From the NCBI GenBank assembly GCA_963920575.1, contig OY986971.1:15056492-15120491 (forward strand): DNA of 64,000 bases, written 5' to 3'. Positions 1 through 11,422 of the stretch are shown piece by piece; within the stretch, counting starts at the first letter, position 1; each line of letters opens with the position of its first letter. The stretch is from Narthecium ossifragum (taxonomy: Eukaryota > Streptophyta > Magnoliopsida > Dioscoreales > Nartheciaceae). The notes beneath the pieces were generated by a model. That model was not told where the DNA came from. It saw only the letters and a program-made list of their open reading frames with translations, and did no database searches. Made by a program: the position numbers and the translations under genes.

Positions 1-2392
1 GATGTAATTCTACTCCTGTCCAAGTATAGCGAAATAGCTCAAATCTAAAAGGCAACTATGTCAATAATCCGCACATATAGATAGACAAAATTAAAGCAAT
101 GCCGCATCTCAAACGACCAGAATTTGCATCAAAGCATTACAATTTCAGCATGATAACATTCAATAGATTCTAAAAGCTCAATGTAAGGAGAAAACATCTA
201 TTCAACAATATGAGAGGCCAATGTCGATTCTATGGGAAAGAGATCCTAATTGAAACAGAATGTATAAATTTGCATGGAAATCATCAAAGCTCGACCTAAC
301 TTTGATTTGCATCAATGCGGAAGATATCTCAAACAATATCACAAAAATTGCAGAGGGAAATCCATACTTAAATCATGAAATCATACCAAAGTTTGTTTCG
401 AATGCAGGATCTCTAGGCTCCTCCAATTCGAGCTACGATGCTGCTGGAAAGAATGATTACTGGTCAAAGAACAGAGGAGTCAAAACTATGAAGCAATAAA
501 CTTAGAATTTGGAAGCAAATTATTCTGTAATCTAAATTGATCATTCTACCTCTCTATTGTAGACCTCAACAGGGAACCAAAACCTTTGGCATCTCAAGAG
601 CGCGATACTCATTAATGCTGGAAGACAGGATGACAACAGCATCAGAGTTGCTGTTGTTGCTGCTGTTTGGATCACACAGAAGCCATCTTCATCATTAATC
701 TCTGAGAGAGAGAGGTATGCTAGTGTTTCTACCATGAAATCAGGCAAAAAAAAATAAAGAAAAGAATCGAGATACCTGGAGGATGCTATCTCAAGGCGCG
801 GGCGCGCTGGGACGGGCGCGGGTGCGCTGGAGCTGGGGCTAGGGCGCTGGGGCTAGGGCGATGGGGCTGGGGCTAGGGAGCTGGGGCTAGGGCGCTGGGG
901 CTTGTGATGATCTCTCCGGAGACCACCACGGCGAATGTGCTTCCCCGGTGTCCCCTTATGTACCCACTGGTCCTTCCCGGCCTCCTCCCACAGCCTAACA
1001 ACGCTCCGCGATCCTCTTTTTCCGCCCGCCCCATGAACGACATCCACGACAACGGCGACTCCGGCGCGAAGGACCCGTGCTGCACTCGAAACGCCAGAGA
1101 GAGGTGGTCGGAAAGAGGGGAGAGAGGAGCGTCTGGAATCGGTGGAGGAGAAGGGGCGAAGAGAGAGAGAGGCGGTTGGCGAGCGGGGACGGAAGAGCGT
1201 GGGGGTGGAAGAAGTGGATCGGGGAAGTGGGGAGAAAGGATCGCTTAACCTGGTTCATCTGGAGCGTCTGAGGGAAGTGGAGTTCGAGATCTCTTGGAGG
1301 ATGCCCTTCAGTGGCGGAACCAGGGGGGCGAGGGGGGGCGGCCGCCCCCTGGCAACGCCGTAGATAGATGATGTTGGTGGCGTGGGTCTCGACGACGGTG
1401 GCGTGGGTGGAGGACGATGCGTCCGACGGAGAGGGAGGTGTGGCCGACGGCGTGGGGCGAGGACGATGCGTCTGACGGGGAACTGGAGGCCGGCCTTCAC
1501 GGAGCGATGATCACGACGGTGTTCGTGGATCTCGTGGCTGATGGCTTGTTGGGCGAGGTCGGCGTGGCCGACGGAGTTGGTGAGAGGGGGATGAGAGGCA
1601 GCGGCCACTCGCCGCCGAAGGGAGAAGGAGGCCGAGGCGTCCGTTCGTGGATCTTGTCGACGGCGGGCTGGGCGAGGTCGGCTGCGGCGTGGGGCGATGG
1701 TCACGTCATTCGTGGATCTTTTGGCTGACGGCAGGTTGGGCGAGGTCGGCGTGGTCGATGGCGTCGGACGTGGCGTCGGGTGACTGTGTGGGGCGAGGTT
1801 GACGGCATGGAGAGTGAGAGAGGGAGATCACACCGGTGATCTTGGCCTGCCGCTGCCGGTTGTAGACTGTGTAGAGCTCCCGCTAGAGCTCACTGGCGAG
1901 GGACTCCTGGAGGGCGCGGAGGATCTGGGAGTTGAGGTAGAGGGGGAGGAGGGCGTCGAGGATCTGGACGGGCGTCGAGGATCTGGCCAGGTCGGGGTCG
2001 GGGTGCGCATCGCCTCCCTCTCCACCGTCAGCCGAGAGATGGGAGATGAGAGATGGGAGGGGGATTGAGAGAAAGAGCCGGTAGAGGGGGCTGAGAGAAG
2101 AGAGGGAGATGGGAGAACTGAGAGGGAGATGAGGCGGATGGGATGGCTGGTCCAGCCATCCCATCCCCTCTCTCTCTCTCTCTCTTTGTTAAGTTCTGAG
2201 CGGGAGGAGAGGGAGATGAGGTAGGCATTTTTTTTGGGTTGAAATTTTTGGTGGGAACTCAAAACTTTGAAGGGGAATCTCAAAGCTGATCATGGAATCA
2301 CAGCCATTGGATGTGTTTGTAGGTAAATCCTGACCACTCTTTATGTTTTATAGGGGGGACATTTCAAAAACCGTCGTTCCTTATATAATAGA
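1..2392 (-). mobile_element. Helitron A, 3' end outside window
   Basis: The minus-strand 5' terminus is at 2392 and reads TCTATTATATAAGG, a typical plant Helitron start (TC, AT-rich). The last 230 bp (2158-2392) align by eye with the terminus of the neighbouring Helitron B at 8725-8944, including a CT microsatellite at 2167-2187 and the shared string GACATTTCAAAAACCG. No Rep/helicase coding is visible. The interior is AT-rich at 1-780 and GC-rich at 780-2200. Long overlapping frames in the GC-rich part (for example 1255-1704 minus) are Pro/Arg/Ser-rich and look like composition artefacts. A weak 79-codon frame at 260-499 has no recognisable motif. When both Helitrons are removed, 2392 joins the copia RT codons at 8945, so A appears to have inserted in that RT gene. 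Its 3' CTRR end must lie left of the window. Confidence 0.75.
793..902. repeat. GC-rich imperfect tandem repeat in Helitron A
   Basis: A run of degenerate units of about 12 bp, resembling GCTGGGGCTAGG and GGCGCGGGCGCGCTGG, covers this stretch. It sits at the start of the GC-rich half of Helitron A. The units vary in length, so this is a decayed minisatellite rather than a coding repeat. Confidence 0.7.
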
Positions 2393-2420
2393 CTAGTGAA
2401 TGCCCGTGCCTACGACACGG
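2393..2420 (-). other. Helitron B 3' terminus: hairpin plus CTAG
   Basis: On the minus strand the element closes with stem CCGTG, a 7-nt loop, stem CACGG, a 7-nt spacer and CTAG. Plus-strand arms are 2404-2408 and 2416-2420. This hairpin-plus-CTRR arrangement is the known Helitron rolling-circle terminator. The base after CTAG on the minus strand is T, as expected for an AT target. Confidence 0.8.
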
Positions 2421-5400
2421 ATATTTAGGGTTTCTTTCAGAAAATTTCGACAAAACCTCCCCTATACTGAGGGCTAAATGAGACAATTCTACAACATTCC
2501 TCAAATACAGAAATGAAATCCCAATATAAAATGGCAAACATTGTCCCCAGGGCAAACCTTGTCCCCCACAAACCACACAAACCACAACTGCATCAATTCA
2601 TAAAAAAAAACTATTACATTCAATTACATTCATCAAGCTATTAGATATTACATAACCACTATTACATTCCTTCTCTTTATCCTTTCAGGACGTAACCACC
2701 ATGACATCCCTAACATATGAAGAAGACGGATATTTTTTATGCAAGTTGTTAGATATTACATAGAGTGAAAGGCATTATCATGCATCCAAGTGGGGAGAAG
2801 AAGAGGCATTTCTTATCCATGGAGATATATCTTTAGCTCATGTTGGAACTTCCAAACACAAAAGACACATCCAATAAAAGAGAGCAAAGAATGACAGAAA
2901 GAAATTCCCAGCAAGCTTCCAATTAGGTAGTGATCAATCTATTGCTCTTCTTTGTATTGTCTTCAGCAACACCAATTTTGAGATCGGAATCCAAAGAAAA
3001 TTGCTCCTTTTGAACTATTTTGATCTGTTAAATGTTTCGCATCAACCTTTTCTAACATATGACAATTTACTCTATAAGCGAAATAAATCCAAGGCAAATG
3101 CAGTCATGAAGCTAAAACAAAAGATTGATCAATTTCAACTATTTGCAATGCTCAACCATTAAGATTGTCTTCAACAGTCCCTCAGAAAGAATGAATCTAT
3201 ACAGGCTAAAATCACTCTGTAAAATGTGATCTCAAAACCAAGAACCCAAAATTGGAAGCTGGACTAAAATGAAGTTGGACTGAAATGAGGTAGGACTAAA
3301 ATCATCCAAAGCTGGACTAAAATCATTTCAGTAAAATGTATAGATTCATTTCAGTAGGACTAAAAGCATTTCAGTAAAAGAGATCTTGTCAAAAAGTTAT
3401 AAAGCTGATCCAACTCTCTGATCATTTGCTATTTCAGCACTAATGCATGCTTGCTTGAAATCAAACTTCATAACAAAACAACATGCAAGTGTATCCAATG
3501 AAAAGAGGCCAAAATTTCATAAATTTTAAAAGTTTCAAAATTTTAGGTGCAAATCAACCGATTTTTTGGCACAAATCAGTGATAATTGTTTCTGCATTTA
3601 TTTATGTACTCATGACATTAAAATGTTATAGTTCTTGGATAGATTCATAACTAATGCAACTTTTGATTGACTGGAACTCTTCTTGAAGAAGTTGAGAAAA
3701 CAACAGTTTAACCCTATCAAAGAAGAATTCTTTTTTGTTTTTTTTTTGAGAAAACAACAGTTCAACTCTTCTTGGAATAAGAACCTATGCCCTTCTTACT
3801 TAGTAAGTGGTTTCAACTTTCAAGACTTCCCATGATTCCAGTTAGTTGTCTATGAAGTATAGAAATGAGCATGAAGCTGCCTCTAAGCTGCCTCTTGCCC
3901 GCCATGCCTATAGTTCTCAAGAACTTTCATCATATTATAAGCTTAGTGGGTTTACAATAGAATTAGCATTTCACACTGACTCCAAAAACAATGAGCATTT
4001 AATAGGTACATGCCTGATGATTCCAGGGACTTTAAATTGAGCACTTACTTTTGATCTAGCAATCCTAAGATTTACAGATACGAAACTTGACTATAGTACA
4101 TCTTTAATTGGTGTAGGGAATAGGTTTGCATCATGCACTCTCTCCAATATTCTTATCCAACAGCACCTCTTAAAACATTTTTAAAGTACCAAGCTGATTG
4201 TATAGCAATTAAATAAAACAAAACAAAACATTCTCTCTAAGCTTATAATTTTAAAGTACCAAGCTGATCTAAAGAAGTGAATTCCTCGACTTCAAAAAAA
4301 AACTAACCGATTTGCAAAACCAATATCAAGTACATACTAACCTTAACGAAAACAAATGAGCATGCATTTAGAATTCCCACATGATATAAAAACGCATCAT
4401 AAAAACGATCCAAGATAGTTCAACTATAACCTTCTAGATAGTGCAACCAAGTAATAAACCAAGCTATTGCACCCATTCACAGTAGCAAGTGCACACATAT
4501 CCTAAAATTATAGAATATAAAGGCCAAGCATTATACCTCGGAAGTAGTATGAACAGGTTCAGCTATTGCATTAATAGCAGTTCTTGCATGAAAGATATAA
4601 AATAGCAAAATTCTATTAGATGATATGCATCCTGCATCAAAGAAATTTCTTTTATCTTTCCACTGAAAACAGGGAGCCAAAACCAATGAAAGATATGCAA
4701 ACAATAGAAGGCAAGATCTAAGAATTAAAGTACAAAGAAAAGGAATCAATGCATAGGAGATTTATAGCATTAACATATGCCATGTGATCTTCATAGTGCG
4801 TGTCTCATGCTAATAGGAACGTGGAAGAATACTTTTAATTCATCTAATCCTTCCAGTTTTGTTTTCTACAATAGGGTAATTTACATATCAGAAATTTGCC
4901 CTACATGAGCTGAATTTGCATATCAGAAGCAGATTTAAAAGATATCTAATTAAGAGTTTCAAATCCAAATCTGTCCTATGCACAGATTTAGCAGATTCAT
5001 TGCAAATTAAGAGATCCATGCAAATTAAGAGTTCCAAAGAATAGCTCACTAAACTTTTTAAAAGAAGGCAAAGAACCTTTGCATGAATCTGCTTAATCTG
5101 TGCAAGTTATGAGATTGACAACATGATAACATGAAAGCAAGTAGGATTAGAGTAAGGAATCTTCTAACATCTCTGCATCTTATCCATGGATATCTTAATT
5201 TGCTTAGAATCTGCTTAATCTGTGCATAGGATAACACGAAAGCAAAGAATTTGCTTAAGCATTGCACTGTATAAAGATGAAAACTTACACAGATTCAGAA
5301 AGAGCACCAGCTGAGAGAGGAGCACCAGATGGTCGGCCCCCTCTTCGTGCTCCTCTGGATCGCTCCGGCGTCCCCTCCTTTCTCTCCTCCTCCTTTCTCT

Positions 5401-5462
5401 CTCTTTCCTGGATCGCTCCGGCGTCAGGCGACGACGACCTGGCGGGGGTGCAGTCGAGGTTG

Positions 5463-5615
5463 CTCCTGTCGGCGGCGTGGGTCGAGCTCGACGACGGTGG
5501 CGTGGGGGGACAGCTCCTGTCGGCGGCGTGGGTCGAGCTCGACGACGGTGGCGTGGGGGGACAGCTCCTGTCGGCGGCGTGGGTCGAGCTCGACGACGGT
5601 GGCGTGGGTGGATAG
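5463..5615. repeat. 3 x 51-bp tandem repeat in Helitron B
   Basis: Three near-identical 51-bp units start at 5463, 5514 and 5565. Each contains GTCGAGCTCGACGACGGTGG. Because 51 is divisible by three, several frames on both strands stay open across it. A single related unit lies at about 7920-7965 in the same Helitron, and a partial one at about 1380-1420 in Helitron A. I read it as a noncoding minisatellite dispersed within this Helitron family. Confidence 0.85.
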
Positions 5616-7234
5616 CTACAAACATACACTACACGATATGAATATTTAGACATTTACGTTATTAGGAAGGAAGACAATGCCTAGCTACAAACATACACTA
5701 CACGATATGAATATCGAAATGCACCTATTTGGATTTCAAAAACTGGTCATAGAATACAAAAATTAAAACAATGATAGCACATATATCAGTGGCATTGACA
5801 AACATTTTAAGCGATCTTAACTCCTTCCTCTCAAGAAAAGAACCAACCAAAACACCTAGTAATAGTTCATGATCTTATAAAGTGGTATAAACATATCCCT
5901 CAGTAGAAACTAACCAACTAAAATTCATGGAAATATAGACCAAAAGCCATTAAGAAAGAGATCACATGTATGAAGTGTACACACATACATCATGTGTATA
6001 ATGCCTTGAAGTTAGCTTAAGGGAATTGGGACATCAAAATATGCTCAGAGTTTTTTGTACGTTCAGATCTCGTGAGCCTGCCCAAACCCTCAGCAATAAC
6101 TTAAATACAGAATTCATGAATGACCTGAAGAGTCTCCATTTTGATAAGCCTCCCTATCTATGTTCTTTTTTCACTAATCTCTAACGCCATCCCCCTAATT
6201 GTTGCTTACATTACTTTGCACAAACTCATCCAAAGGATCATCTTATACTGTGTATGAAACATGAACAATGTCCAACCATTCTGATTCTAAACTATCAGAA
6301 ACATGAGCATTCATGACCACCGACACCAAGGAGCTCAAGATCGAAGCATGAGCACAAAATAAGCAATGTCCAACAAAAAGAGTCAAAAAATAGAAAGAAA
6401 GAAAAATAGAAAGTAGAAAGTTAGGCCATTGTATATGTGTAGTGGGCTCTTTGGGTTCTGATTTTTTTGTAGTGGCTTCTTTGGGTTCTTTTGGTGCTCT
6501 AGAAAAGACAGCAAAACTCAAATACCATTAAATGAAGTTAGGCCATTGTATACGTGTGCATCCAGTGGAAAATAGAAAGTTAATTTACAGAAGTTCACAG
6601 TTATAAGTTTCTCACCAAAATTGAAGTAGAACAGCTGTGAAGTGATCCAAAATCTCAAAATTCAAGGTTATAGCTCTGCCACCAACTCTGAATTTCCAAC
6701 AAAAAGAACAACTGAAAATAGAAAAGTTGAAAAAACATAGTCTGAAGGTTAGATCCAATGTCTTACTGGTGTTAAGTTATTAGGAAATGTAGGTCCTAGC
6801 ATCAGCATTCCAAAATCTCAATGTCTCATCGCCCGCTCCAGTCACTATAGTCTACAGGTTAGATCCATAAAAATTCCTCAGAATTCAAGACAGAAATAGC
6901 TATTAGGAAATGTAGGTCCTAGAATCAGCATGTTTACATGTCCATCATGTCCTTTAAAAACTGTATCGACAGAAAAAAAAAAAAAAAAAAGGAGCATCCA
7001 TTAAGGTACCAAAGGAAGGAGAAAAAGATACATATCACATATCCTTCTGCATTACATGGCTTTTTGCAACAAAGGTTTACAAAAAAATGACAACTACTTC
7101 ATGACCACCGATCTTGAGCTCAATTATTGCTTGAACAAAATAAACATCAACACCAATGAGCTCAAGATCGAAACATGAGCAAGTTCCAACAAAAAGAGCC
7201 AAAAGAACATGAGCAATTTCAAAACATGATCATC

Positions 7235-7288
7235 GTTTGGGCTTCCTACCTATTGATCTCGATCCTTAGTTAGGTAGGAAGCCCAAAC
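7235..7288. repeat. Perfect 17-bp inverted repeat
   Basis: Arms 7235-7251 and 7272-7288 are exact reverse complements (GTTTGGGCTTCCTACCT) around a 20-nt loop. It lies in the AT-rich interior of Helitron B and is not a Helitron end. A 35-bp direct repeat containing AATTGGCCGGCTTTGATCGC flanks the area (about 7346 and 7603). Confidence 0.85.
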
Positions 7289-8944
7289 AACAATATAGCT
7301 TTCAATGTACTGCATGAATCCCACCAGGTATTCAATAAATCTTAAGCTTCAATTGGCCGGCTTTGATCGCAGAGACGATGACAGCAATCAAATGCTAACT
7401 CCTATTTATTGAAACACTTATTGATTGAGATCAGACAGCTCAAATTCTAACTCATTGATTTAAACACCTATTGATTACTCACCCTCAGCAACACGTATTG
7501 ATTGAAACTATGACAACAATTAAATTCTAACTCATACTCACATATAGTCAAAAAATTTAGCAAAGAATAGCGAAAGCAACATCCAATTACCACCGAATTT
7601 AAGCTTCAATTGGCCGGCTTTGATCGCAGAGATGATGGATAAACCGAGAGTGACAGCATCCTTCCCTCCATAAGACTTTGCCACAATGAACAGAGAGCTC
7701 TTCTGGAGAAACGCATCCTTGTTGTAGAGCTTCTCCTAGCGAGCTAAGGGAAGAGAGAGTGAGAGGGAGATGGGAGTACGAAGGGGGGTTGGGGCGATCG
7801 GCGGCAAGGATACGTACCTGGATGTCCGGGAGAGGATGTCGTAGACAGAGCGCCAGCGGCAATGGCGGCCAGATGTGGAGAGGGGAGCTCCACATGGTTT
7901 GGATGCTCGAAGATTGATGATATCGGCGGCGTGGGTCGAGCTCGACGACAGCGGCGTGGGTGGACAGCTTCTCTCCTGAGTGATGGATTCCGATGGAGTG
8001 ATGCCGGATCCAAATCTGGGGTCGGACGAAGCTGGGAGGGCTTAAAGTGATGGATTCCGATGGAGTGATGCCGGATCTGAGAGGGAGGAGAGAGCTCGGT
8101 AGTCTTTCCGGCGAGGATGGCGAGCGGACGGCGTCGAGAAGGAGCTTGGGGGCGTGGCATACCTGGACCTGATGGTGGATGGTGCTGCGGACATCGGAGG
8201 TGGCGGTGCTGAGCAAGGTGGCGCTGGATCCGCGAGGAGGGCGGAGCTCGAGTGGGCTTCCGACGTCGACGGATGCTGGGGAGGTTGGGAGGCCTCGAGG
8301 CGTCATCGGGCGGGGCGGCCATCGGGGAGGATCGAGACAGTGACGGGGAGGAGCAAGGAATGTCGCGGGTGGCCGCGACTTCACCAGGGAAGGAGGAGAA
8401 GAGAAGGTGGCGGCGACCTTGGGAGCTTAGCTTGGAATAATGGTGGATGGGCCTCATCGGGACGGCGAGGTAGGTGGAGTCTGTGGATGGAGGGGCGAGG
8501 GTGCTGCGATGGGAGGATGGGAAAGAGGGAGATGGGAAGAGGTGAGAGATGGAGATGGCTGGAGTGGGTTCATCTCCATCTTTTCTGAAGCCATGGGAGA
8601 TGGGAGATGGCCGAAGGTGGGTTGAGCATTGCCGATGACGTGGGGCGAGGTCAACGGCGTGGGGAGCTCCTCTCCCGGCGAGGAAAGCGAAGATAGTAGG
8701 AGAGGGGGATGGGAGATGGAAGGGGGATGGGATGGCTATCTCATCTCTCTCTCTCTCTGTGTTCAAAAATCGATGGCAGCCTGATTTTGGTGAAAATTTT
8801 GGGCGGGAATCCAAAATTTCGGGTGGGAATCTTGATATTGTAGATGAAATCTGAATCGTTGGATGTGTTTGAAGATAAATCTGGATCGCTCTTTATGTCT
8901 TATAGTTGAGACATTTCAAAAACCGCTCTTCCTTATATAATAGA

Positions 8945-9761
8945 TGGATGTTAAGAGTGTCTTCTTGAATGGTTTACTAAAGGAAGAAGTCTATGTTGAA
9001 CAACCCCCCGGATTTGAAGACTACAAATTGAGAGATCATGTATTCAAGCTCACTAAAGCCTTGTATGGATTAAAACAAGCTCCTAGAGCTTGGTATGAAA
9101 GGCTTAGCAAATTCTTGATGGATAATAATTTTTGTAGAGGAAAAATTGATACTACATTATTTACCAAATCAAAAGGCAAAGATTTGCTCTTGGTTCAAAT
9201 TTATGTTGAAGATATTATTTTTGGTTCTACAAATGATAAACATTTTGAAGAATTTGCCACATGTATGCAAAGTGAGTTTGAGATGAGTTTGATGGGTGAA
9301 CTCAATTATTTTCTTGGTTTACAAATCATGCAAACTCGAGGAGGGATCTTTGTTAATCAAGCCAAATACACTAGAGACCTACTCAAGAAATATGATTTTG
9401 TTGAATCCCAAATTTATAGAACCCCCATGTGTACAACACTCAAATTAGACAAGGATGAAGATGGGAAACCCGTTGAACAAACACTTTATAGAGGGATGAT
9501 TGGTTCTTTATTTTATTTGACCGCTACTAGACAGGACATCAAGTTTAGTTTTGCCTTTTTGCTAGATATCAATCTTGTCCTAAGGAATCTCATTTGGTTG
9601 TAATCAAGAGGATCTTTAGATATCTAATAGTAACCCAAAATTATGGTTTGTGGTATCCTAGAAGATCATCTTTTGATCTAATTGACTACTCCGATGCGGA
9701 TTTTGCCGGATGTAGCCTTGGTAGAAAAAGCAGAAGTATTACATGCCACTTTCTTGGTCAT
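8945..9761 (+). pseudogene. Copia reverse transcriptase and start of RNase H, broken
   Basis: The translation shows Ty1/copia RT blocks: [39 protein letters not shown], the catalytic box, [11 protein letters not shown] and the RNase H start SDADFAGCSLGRKSR. The apparent start codon at 8944 is an artefact, because its A is the last base of Helitron B; the true gene continues outside the window. The catalytic box at 9202-9213 reads YVED instead of YVDD, replacing an active-site Asp. A one-base frameshift near 9556-9562 leads to a stop at 9601, and the original frame resumes with SHLV and KRIFRYL. F1 interrupts the frame right after FLG at 9761. The gene is dead. Confidence 0.9.
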
Positions 9762-11285
9762 TGATGATGATGCATAATGTTATATTTTTACCCCTTAATA
9801 TTTAGCCTCCTGTGCTTATTTGATACATAAATACACTCATTATTCTTATATTTTGATTTAGGATGCAATTGAAGTCCTTAAGTCCAAAAAGAAGCTGAAA
9901 AGAGTACATAGATCAATTTTAAAGATTAAACTGTACCTGCTCATGAAGAATCAGATGATGTACCATATATGGTTGGAAAGCTATTGAAGTCTAGTTTCTG
10001 AAGAATTTTACGGTTCGTAATTCCGAGTTTTCTAAAGGAAGTTACGGTGATTTTAGTACCAATGGCGCAGTCTGGATAACAAAACAGTAAATACTCTGGA
10101 AAGTCCGATCGATCCTTCCATAGGAATAGGACCGATCCGTCTATGCAGAAACCTGACAGAACACATACTTTTCAGCTGTACACAGTAGGATCGATCCAAC
10201 TATCCATCCTACCTAGTAAGATCCATCCAACACCCCTGGTAGGATCGATTACACTCGGGCGTAGCCCGAAATTGAAGATTTCGATGCAACGGATCGATCC
10301 GACACCCATAGACGGATCGATCCTACTTTCCGAGTGAAGGAATTCAATGGTTCAGATCAAATCCGAGGATGGGGACACTTAAGGCTATAAATAGGACTCT
10401 TTCTAGGGTTTGAGGAGGGATTTTCTGGAGACTTTTGGCTGCTACTTTCTACTCTTTTATATTTTTCCTAGGTTTTCTCTTACTTATTGGAATCTTTTGA
10501 GGATTGTTCTTGATGGCCCTGCGTGGCTAAATCTTGATCCTTGATCGAGGAAACTGAAACCTCAGAATCAATGAACCTGTGAGATCTAATCTATTTTTAT
10601 TGTTCAGTTTATACTTGAGTATTGAATGTTCTTCTGTGATTAAATATTCGTGATTGTCTTGTATAATTGCTAGGAGGCCTACTAGTTTATTATTCAAGGT
10701 GATCTACTGCTAGGTTGGATATCAAATCCGTAATTGTTTGATCCCTCTAATCTGCGAAGCAACTGCAATCTATTGATTTACTGCGTTTCAGAGATTAATA
10801 GATCTTAGGAAGAATATTCGACTAGATTAAATGCAACCGCTTGTGCTTGTGTTGTTTAGCTTCATCGATCTCCCTATTCTTAAGGCTGCTACTAGATTAA
10901 ATCTACAGCGCGTGTCTTAGGCTGTTTAGTAGTTAGGGTTGATTAGATCGCTTATTTCTAATTAACTATGATCGAGGAGAGATTCAAATTTAATTCAAAT
11001 GGTGAATATTCATGGTATGAATTGATTGATACTTGCATCAATGATCAGTTGTTGGATTCCGATGGTGGATGTTGACTCAGACCAAGGTTTGTTCTCTTGA
11101 TTTAATTCAATTCTTCACTTCAGATTATTTCTTTACTGTTTTCCTCACGTTTAAAACCCCCCATCTTTGTTCACTAAGCACAAAACTAAGCTAAACACTC
11201 TTCGTGGGATCGACTCGTACTCGCACTACTATATTTATCTTAAGGAGTATTGGTTTTATTTTTGAGTGCCTGCAACAGCACATCA
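9762..11285 (+). repeat. F1 5' LTR (1,524 bp)
   Basis: It starts TGATGATGATGC and ends CAGCACATCA. The order is a conserved U3 block (about 9955-10105), an RTCGAY palindrome array (10107-10322), a TATA box (10385-10393) and a long R-U5 with no coding. The 3' partner is 1,522 bp. The antisense frames through the U3 block are not supported as genes. Confidence 0.92.
10107..10393 (+). promoter_or_regulatory. F1 U3 palindrome array and TATA box
   Basis: About six to eight copies or variants of GGATCGATCC lie between 10107 and 10322. They often come in pairs separated by about 13-15 bp containing GACACCC. They are followed about 60 bp later by CTATAAATA (10385-10393). The same order recurs in the 3' LTR (array about 16446-16665, TATA about 16724). 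The TATA call is strong by sequence; the enhancer role of the array is an inference from position. Confidence 0.7.
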
Positions 11286-11290
11286 AATTT

Positions 11291-11308
11291 TGACGTCGTT
11301 GCCGGGGA
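11291..11308 (+). other. F1 primer-binding site, tRNA-Asp type
   Basis: TGACGTCGTTGCCGGGGA matches the complement of the plant tRNA-Asp 3' end (TGGCGCCGTTGCCGGGGA) at 16 of 18 positions. Both mismatches are transitions of the deamination type. It lies five bases after the LTR end, as usual. Confidence 0.88.
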
Positions 11309-11422
11309 GTGATTCTAGTTGATTTTTGTGCTTATTGTGATCATTACTTTCATAAAAAAAATGAGTTATACAAATTTTCTTGATTTGTTTTTCTCGGTTT
11401 ACCGGAATCTTCTTGATTGTTT

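Larger units (their letters stand above)
2393..8944 (-). mobile_element. Helitron B, complete non-autonomous element
   Basis: The minus-strand 5' end at 8944 reads TCTATTATATAAGG and is preceded by host A (plus-strand T at 8945). The 3' end at 2393 is CTAG followed by T, with a 5-bp stem hairpin seven bases inside it. Insertion between A and T without target duplication is the Helitron hallmark. The 6.55-kb interior has no Rep or helicase ORF, so it is non-autonomous. GC-rich blocks lie at 5280-5615 and 7740-8720. Long AT-rich stretches (2600-5250 and 5640-7740) contain only short frames that I cannot assign; they may be captured intronic sequence. It belongs to the same family as Helitron A, whose 5' end it touches. 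Confidence 0.82.

Noticed and set aside
1255..2283. Long Pro/Arg/Ser-rich frames on both strands of Helitron A, and similar ones at 7599-8814
   Set aside because: GC-rich, low-complexity, overlapping in several frames, with no domain or start context. Composition artefacts.
8944..8946. ATG as start of the copia RT frame
   Set aside because: Its A is the terminal base of Helitron B. The RT gene continues upstream outside the window.
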